A stretch of 9,939 bases of DNA from UBA6115 sp964629345 (GTDB taxonomy: Bacteria > Bacillota > Clostridia > Christensenellales > Aristaeellaceae): the NCBI GenBank assembly GCA_964629345.1, contig CAZVSG010000085.1, forward strand, positions 1-9,939, read 5' to 3'. The notes beneath the pieces are model-generated. The model worked only from the letters and a program-made list of their open reading frames with translations, had not been told where the DNA came from and ran no database searches. The position numbers were made by a program, and so were the translations under genes. Position 1 is the stretch's first letter, and every line of letters begins with the position of its first letter. Positions 6,151 through 9,939 of the stretch are shown one piece after another.

Positions 6151-7388
6151 CCGCTCTCCTCCCCCGTCATGGCGATCATCTGGTCCTCTTTCAGGCCCCG
6201 CTCGTTGACATGGGCGACCCCCTGCAGCAGGCCCATGATCGAAAGGCTGCTGACCAGGCTGGTCCCCCCATAGCTGACAAAGGGAAGGGTGACCCCGGTG
6301 AGCGGGATCAGTTTGATGTTCCCCCCGATGATGACGAAGGCCTGCAGCGCCACGAAGCAGGAGCAGCCCAGCGCCAGGAGGGTGTGGAACCTGCTCTGCG
6401 CGCGCAGGGCGATGCCGATGCCGCGCAGGAAGATCATCAGGTAGATCAGCACCACGCCCACCCCGAAGATGACCCCGAACTCGTTGAACACGGCGGCAAA
6501 GATGAAGTCGGTCTCCACCTCGGGGATGACCCTGGCGTTGCCCAGCCCCAGCCCGGTGCCCCAGAGCCCGCCGTTGGCCATGGCGACCAGGGACTGCACC
6601 ACCTGGTACCCGGCGCCCTGGTAATCCTGCCAGGGGTCGATCCAGATGGCGACTCGTTTCTTCACGTGGGCAAACATGGTGTACCCCAGGACGGCCCCGC
6701 CCCCTGCCCCCAAAGTGCCCAGGGCCAGGAAGGGCAGGCTGCCGGTGGCGGAAAAGACCAGGATGAGCGTGACGGCGTAGTACAGCAGCGCGGTGCCCAG
6801 GTCCTTCTGCAGCATCAAAAGGCCCAGGCACAGGCCCGCGAACAGCAGCGCCGGGAGCACGCGGCGGCGGGAGAGCAGGGAGGCGACGACCAGCAGCGCA
6901 GCGACCTTGACGATCTCACTGGGCTGGAAGCCCACGCCGAAGACGGTGATCCAGGCCTTGGCCCCGTTCTTTTCCGTCCCGAAGAAGACCGGCAGCGCCA
7001 TGAGCAGCAGCGCCCCCAGCGCGATGAACGGCAGCAGTCCCTTCAGCCGGTGCCAGAAGCGCACCAGCAGCAGGCAGCCCACCATCCCCAGAAGCCCGGC
7101 GCCGTAGTTGAGCGCCTGGTCCATCCCCTTGTCCGGTTTGATGCGGTAGAGCACCAGCACGCCCAGCGCGCAGAGGAAGTTGACCAGGGTCAGCAGCAGC
7201 CGGTCCGCCGGGATCAGCCGGGGCAGGATGAAGGAAGACGCGAAGAAGCAGGCCGGCACCAGGACGGCCAGCGCGAAACTCAGCGGGGAGAGGTCCTTCA
7301 GCCCCAGCAGGGCGAAGCCCAGAAAAAGGAAGACCATCCCCGGCAGGGCCAGGAACCGGTTGTCCCCGCTGTGTGCCTTACCCTTCAT
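6147..7388 (-). CDS. FtsW/RodA/SpoVE family peptidoglycan glycosyltransferase
   Basis: A polytopic SEDS protein of 413 residues that polymerises lipid II into glycan strands at the membrane and works with the class B PBP coded next to it. Family blocks seen are GAKAWITVFGVGFQPSEIVK (142-161), QKDLGTALLYY (194-204), WIDPWQDYQGAGYQVVQS (249-266) with D251, the aspartate of the W-x-DP motif associated with catalysis in RodA/FtsW, then VIPEVETDFIFA (287-298) and PLTGVTLPFVSYGGTSL (362-378). About ten helices can be picked out. The frame is open to 7457, but ATG 7388 (MKGKAHSGDN) is preferred: AGGA lies 5 nt upstream, and the longer version would overlap the FHA gene by far more. The chosen start overlaps the FHA stop by 11 nt, and the stop overlaps the PBP start (ATGA). 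Whether it acts in elongation, division or sporulation cannot be told from sequence alone. Confidence 0.93.
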   Translation of the reverse strand: MKGKAHSGDNRFLALPGMVFLFLGFALLGLKDLSPLSFALAVLVPACFFASSFILPRLIPADRLLLTLVNFLCALGVLVLYRIKPDKGMDQALNYGAGLLGMVGCLLLVRFWHRLKGLLPFIALGALLLMALPVFFGTEKNGAKAWITVFGVGFQPSEIVKVAALLVVASLLSRRRVLPALLFAGLCLGLLMLQKDLGTALLYYAVTLILVFSATGSLPFLALGTLGAGGGAVLGYTMFAHVKKRVAIWIDPWQDYQGAGYQVVQSLVAMANGGLWGTGLGLGNARVIPEVETDFIFAAVFNEFGVIFGVGVVLIYLMIFLRGIGIALRAQSRFHTLLALGCSCFVALQAFVIIGGNIKLIPLTGVTLPFVSYGGTSLVSSLSIMGLLQGVAHVNERGLKEDQMIAMTGEESG

Positions 7389-8088
7389 CGATGTCCTGTC
7401 CGTTTCCCTTTCTCCTGTGCATCCGCCTGCGCCGCGGAGGCGCTCCGCCTCTGTCAAGATCCCGGGGAGGCATGTCCTGCGGGAACCCGTCCGGGCCGGG
7501 CAGCGGCGCGTACTGCCAGGTCATGTCCATATCCTCCGGCGGCGCGCTGGGCGGCAGCGGCTGAGGGGCAGGTTCGATCCCCGGCCATGGGGCCGGTTCC
7601 GCTTCCCGGACCATGCCGGATTGAACAGTCCTCTGCCGGGCGGGCAGCTCCAGGCCGGCAAAGAGCCGGAAACGGCAGCTCAGCCCCCGGATCTCCAGGA
7701 TCGTGCCGTGCAGCGCGAACTCGTTCCCCCGCTTCAATGGCTCCCCGTCCAGCACCGCGCCGCTTCTTTGATGCAGGGGCGTCAGGCACACGCCGCGGCC
7801 GGGGCGGAAGACGAACTGGAACTCCCGGCGCTTCAGCCCCGACAGGCGGATGTCGCAGCTGCGTCCCGAGCCGATCAGCCCCTCACGCGGCAGGGGATAG
7901 CCCCTGCCTTCGGACAGGTCCACCAGCTCGCCCACCAGCCCCGCGTCGGGCAGATCCCGCAGCGCGCGCCGCCAGGCCCTGCTGTCCCGCCGCATCAACA
8001 CGTACCCGCGCAGCAGGAACAGCAGCATCAGCAGGATGAAGACATACCTCATCCCAATGGAGAGCAGCTCGTACGCCGTGTCCTGCAC
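7378..8088 (-). CDS. Membrane-anchored FHA-like domain protein, first gene of the cell-wall operon
   Basis: A 236-residue protein started by GTG (8086-8088) with GGGAGG 5 nt upstream. One membrane helix (about 13-31) is followed by a basic stretch (RRDSRAWRRALRD). A domain at about 57-143 then has FHA-fold features: VDLSEGRGYPLPREGLIGSG, CDIRLSG, then GVCLTPLHQRSGAVLDGEPL and RGNEFALHGTILEI. A proline-rich tail (about 157-210) and a basic end (RRRRMHRRKG) complete it. FHA domains bind phosphothreonine peptides, and FHA genes beside rodA/pbpA are known from actinobacteria and some Firmicutes. Here the usual S-x-x-H after the GR motif is replaced by KRREFQF, and the NG of the canonical motif by LDG, so phosphopeptide binding is doubtful. 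It may recruit or regulate the FtsW-PBP pair at the membrane. Domain identity is moderately sure; ligand binding is not. Confidence 0.8.
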   Translation of the reverse strand: MQDTAYELLSIGMRYVFILLMLLFLLRGYVLMRRDSRAWRRALRDLPDAGLVGELVDLSEGRGYPLPREGLIGSGRSCDIRLSGLKRREFQFVFRPGRGVCLTPLHQRSGAVLDGEPLKRGNEFALHGTILEIRGLSCRFRLFAGLELPARQRTVQSGMVREAEPAPWPGIEPAPQPLPPSAPPEDMDMTWQYAPLPGPDGFPQDMPPRDLDRGGAPPRRRRMHRRKGNGQDIDEG

Positions 8089-8117
8089 CTTTCCCTCCCG
8101 AATCCCCGCTGCGGGAC

Positions 8118-8123
8118 ATTATA
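8118..8123 (-). promoter_or_regulatory. Extended -10 promoter of the FHA-FtsW-PBP operon
   Basis: The minus strand reads TGCTATAAT, a perfect TATAAT preceded by the TG of an extended -10, about 30 bp upstream of the GTG start at 8088. No good -35 exists at 16-18 bp spacing; that position (about 8141-8146) lies at the boundary of the repeat element that begins at 8145. Extended -10 promoters can work without a -35, so the operon is probably transcribed from here. Confidence 0.6.
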
Positions 8124-8144
8124 GCACGGCAGTGATACCGCAGG

Positions 8145-8304
8145 ATACTAAACGAATGAGTCAACGCAAAGATGGGGCGAGGATTTTTCATGGCTCCGCT
8201 AAGCCGAAAGAACGAGGCGTAGCGGAGCCTACGCCGAGTGAAAGAGGCAACGCGGAGACGGAAAAATTCCGTTCCATTAAAGCGTTTACGATTGAGTTTA
8301 GTAT
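8145..8304 (+). repeat. 160-bp palindromic MITE-like element, copy 2
   Basis: Same length and same orientation as the copy at 4579-4738. Its termini are ATACTAAAC and GTTTAGTAT. The G of copy 1 at element position 6 is A here and the C at position 155 is T, so the terminal pairing is kept. The central hairpin is one pair longer (GGCGTAG with CTACGCC, 8216-8222 and 8229-8235). It begins 56 bp upstream of the FHA start codon and ends 80 bp before the winged-helix gene. No transposase is seen. Confidence 0.85.
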
Positions 8305-8331
8305 CGAAAAGATGTCAGTGCATGTCACTGT

Positions 8332-8353
8332 GCGGATAGGTTATTCTATCTGC
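8332..8353 (+). repeat. Inverted repeat upstream of the winged-helix gene
   Basis: GCGGATAG (8332-8339) and CTATCTGC (8346-8353) pair with one G-T wobble around a 6-nt loop. A GATCGATC palindrome follows at 8362-8369. Both lie just upstream of the ribosome-binding site (GGGAGGAG, 8373-8380) of the next gene. They could be a protein-binding operator or an mRNA hairpin; nothing proves function. Confidence 0.4.
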
Positions 8354-8384
8354 GGAAACAGGATCGATCGACGGGAGGAGCTGC

Positions 8385-9203
8385 GTGGTCAGGGTCAACT
8401 ACGTCCGGGAATGCCGCGCCTTTCAGGCAGCGGCGGGTGAAGGGCAGATCACCGCCAACGAGGTGGTGCTCTGGCACGCGCTGTTTGAGCTGTTCAACCG
8501 CAAGGCCGATGGCGACCGCTGGCCGGACGGCTTTCTCCCCTTCCCGAACGCCCAGCTGCTGGCCCTGACGCCCTTTGGATCGGGGGACTCCGGGGTGGAG
8601 ATCCTGCGCCGGGCGCGGGAGAAGCTGGTAAAGAGGGGCCTGATCCGCTACCGGCCGGGCCAACGAAGGAGCAGGATGCCGGAGTACAGCCTGGTGTACT
8701 TCTGCGCCGAGCCGCCGTCAAAACCGGAAAGCGCACAGCAAGACAGAGCAGGCATTGTCAGCGGTCCAGCGGAAGCCCCCCGCAAGGACGGCGGCAAAGC
8801 GTCGGGCGGATCCGGGGGCAGGGCCGGGGGCAGATCGTATGACCACCCCCCAAACCAAGACGCAGACCGAAACCCCGTCCACACACCTCCTTTCAGGGAG
8901 AGCCCTGCCGCGCGCGCGGCGGAGGGGTCTCCGGATCCCCCGGCGGATCCGCAGGGCTATGACCTCGGCTGGAAGACCAGCGCCAGGGCCAGGGGCGCCG
9001 TGGCCCAGCGCCTGCTGGACCGCTACGGCGGCCGGCTGGATACGTCGGACCCCTGGGGCGACCTGTGCGAGCTGATGGCGCAGGGCCTGCCGCCGGACGA
9101 AATCGAGCGGGCGATGCCCACCAGGCCCTGTTTCAGCAGGCTTGTCGCGCGGCTTCGCGCCCTGGCGCTCTGCCACGGCATCCTCCCGGATCCGCCGGGA
9201 TAG
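8385..9203 (+). CDS. Winged-helix protein with DnaD/phage replisome-organiser-like N-terminus
   Basis: A 272-residue protein, GTG start with GGAGG 6 nt upstream. Residues about 3-107 (VNYVRECRAFQ, ITANEVVLWHALFELFNR, WPDGFLPFPNAQLLAL, LVKRGLIRYRPGQRRSRMPE, YSLVYF) match the winged-helix domain common to DnaD-type and phage replication-initiation proteins of Firmicutes. There an N-Y-x-R-E-x-x-A-F start and a basic GLIxYRPG wing are typical. Residues about 108-190 are a proline/glycine-rich linker of low complexity. The C-terminal part (about 191-268) is a helical segment with an S-D-P-W stretch and does not show the DnaD C-terminal motif I would expect, so it is not classified. Such proteins are often coded in prophages or integrated elements, but no other phage gene is visible and its base use matches the host. 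A TCCCGG/CCGGGA stem overlaps its stop codon without a T-run. A DNA-binding role is inferred. Confidence 0.7.
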   Translation: MVRVNYVRECRAFQAAAGEGQITANEVVLWHALFELFNRKADGDRWPDGFLPFPNAQLLALTPFGSGDSGVEILRRAREKLVKRGLIRYRPGQRRSRMPEYSLVYFCAEPPSKPESAQQDRAGIVSGPAEAPRKDGGKASGGSGGRAGGRSYDHPPNQDADRNPVHTPPFRESPAARAAEGSPDPPADPQGYDLGWKTSARARGAVAQRLLDRYGGRLDTSDPWGDLCELMAQGLPPDEIERAMPTRPCFSRLVARLRALALCHGILPDPPG

Positions 9204-9286
9204 GACACGGTTCAGGTTTTTGTACATGAATGCGCTTTTCACAGCCATATCCAACATATCTCACCGACAGATGGAAGCGAATGTGA

Positions 9287-9314
9287 TTGACAGTTGGACA
9301 AACGGGCGTATAAT
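9287..9314 (+). promoter_or_regulatory. Consensus sigma-A promoter for the GntP-family gene
   Basis: TTGACA (9287-9292) and TATAAT (9309-9314) are both perfect matches to the vegetative consensus, with a 16-bp spacer. Transcription would start near 9321, leaving a short leader with AAGGAGG (9332-9338) before ATG 9347. Just upstream, TGGAAGCG (9272-9279) equals the left half of a catabolite-response (cre) consensus, but the right half does not match, so CcpA control is only a weak suggestion. Confidence 0.85.
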
Positions 9315-9346
9315 GTAGGACAACACAACTGAAGGAGGAACTGTAA

Positions 9347-9939
9347 ATGACCGGTATTCCGCTGCTCATTGCCTTTGTGGTGGCCATCATCCTGATGATC
9401 GTCCTGATCTCAAAGTTCCATGTCCATGCCTTCATTTCCCTGATGCTGGTGTCCCTGCTGTTCGCCCTGGTCGCCGGGATCAAGATCACGGACATCCCGA
9501 CCATCATCGGGCAGGGCTTCTCCGGAACGTTCACCAACATAGGCATCGTCATCATCCTGGGCGCGCTGGTTGGCACGCTGCTGGAGAAGACCGGCGCGGC
9601 GCTGAAGATGGCCGATTCCGTGGTGAAACTGGTCGGCAAAAAACATCCGGAAGCCGCGATGCTCATCATGGGTTGGATCGTGTCCATCCCGGTGTTCTGC
9701 GACTCAGGCTTTGTCATCCTGGACCCCATCCGCAAGGCGCTGGTCAAGCGTACGGCGCGTTCCTCCGTCGCCTCCACCGTGGCGCTGTCCATGGGCCTGT
9801 ACATCTCCCACTGCTTCATTCCGCCCACGCCGGGCCCCATCGCCGGCGCGAACGCGCTGTTTGAGGGCATCGCCCAGCCGGTCAATCTGCTGCTGGTCAT
9901 CGGCGTCGGCGCGGCCTGCTCCATCCTGCCCCTGATCGT
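9347..9939 (+). CDS. GntP-family gluconate/organic acid:H+ symporter (N-terminal part)
   Basis: The first 197 codons of a polytopic inner-membrane permease that continues beyond the window. Hydrophobic helices dominate from residue 4 onward. Family landmarks are GQGFSGTFTNIGIVIILGAL (56-75), SIPVFCDSGFVIL (113-125) and YISHCFIPPTPGPIAGANAL (152-171), the last two being highly characteristic of the GntP/IdnT/DsdX group. Members import gluconate, idonate, D-serine, glycerate or similar small hydroxy acids with protons; the substrate cannot be chosen from this part. The start ATG 9347 has AAGGAGG (9332-9338) 8 nt upstream. The gene is preceded by a perfect consensus promoter and appears to be the first gene of its transcript; a kinase or dehydratase for the imported sugar acid would be expected downstream. 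The usual family length is about 430-460 residues, so slightly under half is present. Confidence 0.93.
   Translation, partial: MTGIPLLIAFVVAIILMIVLISKFHVHAFISLMLVSLLFALVAGIKITDIPTIIGQGFSGTFTNIGIVIILGALVGTLLEKTGAALKMADSVVKLVGKKHPEAAMLIMGWIVSIPVFCDSGFVILDPIRKALVKRTARSSVASTVALSMGLYISHCFIPPTPGPIAGANALFEGIAQPVNLLLVIGVGAACSILPLI

Noticed and set aside
6151..6831. Upstream extension of the PBP reading frame (to 696 codons) overlapping the FtsW gene
   Set aside because: The extra part is composed of Pro/Arg/Gly/His-rich residues typical of an out-of-frame GC-rich shadow. FtsW occupies the same strand in another frame, and a strong ribosome-binding site marks the start at 6150.
6210..8039. Long plus-strand open frame of 609 codons, and another at 4672-5787
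   Set aside because: Antisense to clearly recognisable FtsW, PBP and FHA genes. Their products are low-complexity (Q, D, H, G, P, R) and show no domain or start signal.
8036..8440. Plus-strand frame of 134 codons running through repeat copy 2
   Set aside because: It spans the antisense of the FHA start, a promoter and the repeat. In copy 1 the corresponding frame contains a stop, so the repeat is not likely to be protein-coding.
9133..9924. Minus-strand frame of 263 codons
   Set aside because: Antisense to the GntP-family gene and its promoter; no family features.
1..9939. CRISPR array, tRNA, rRNA or classical insertion sequence
   Set aside because: No regularly spaced short repeats, no cloverleaf-like segments and no transposase reading frame were seen on either strand.

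Overview
The window looks like chromosomal DNA of a fairly GC-rich, anaerobic Firmicute (Clostridia-like), possibly from a gut or rumen community. The evidence is strong Shine-Dalgarno sites (GGAGG-type) before nearly every gene, sigma-A-type promoters, an FHA / FtsW-RodA / class B penicillin-binding-protein operon, a GntP-family transporter and a citrate lyase fragment. The taxonomic guess is inference only.

Left third (1-4650), a patchwork. A minus-strand piece of citrate lyase alpha (citF, 1 to about 172) abuts the 3' end of a plus-strand ABC permease (about 174-380). This is followed by a translationally coupled second permease (373-1233) and an ATPase (1230-1883). The ATPase has a glutamate at the Q-loop position, as in lantibiotic-immunity (LanFEG) exporters. 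A small exported cysteine-containing protein (2104-2487) follows after 220 bases in which I see no gene. Next comes the start of a MacB/FtsX-type permease, fused in frame near 3000 to the C-terminal part of an MmeI-like (type IIL restriction-modification) DNA methyltransferase; the open frame ends at 4371. The middle of the methyltransferase part (about 3069-4234) is visibly AT-rich while its two ends are GC-rich like the host, which suggests an imported target-recognition region. The tail overlaps what look like remnants of a HigBA-type toxin-antitoxin pair (4364-4438, 4443-4649).

Middle (4579-8304), a cell-wall synthesis operon framed by repeats. A minus-strand operon reads FHA-domain membrane protein (8088-7378), FtsW/RodA glycosyltransferase (7388-6147), PBP transpeptidase (6150-4741), with overlapping start and stop codons. 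It is bracketed by two same-orientation copies of a 160-bp imperfectly palindromic element (4579-4738 and 8145-8304; 135 of 160 positions identical without gaps by hand alignment). One copy ends 2 bp from the PBP stop codon; the other begins near the -35 position of the operon promoter. One difference between the copies changes both arms of the terminal inverted repeat and keeps the pairing.

Right part (8305-9939). A GTG-started winged-helix protein of the DnaD/phage-replisome-organiser type (8385-9203) is followed by a strong consensus promoter (9287-9314) and the start of a GntP-family gluconate/organic-acid permease that runs off the window (9347 onward).

The most noteworthy items are the palindromic element pair around the cell-wall operon, the in-frame permease-methyltransferase chimera with a composition mosaic inside it, and the density of gene breakpoints between 150 and 4600. 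The breakpoints could be real decay or recombination, or assembly chimerism; this cannot be decided from the sequence alone.
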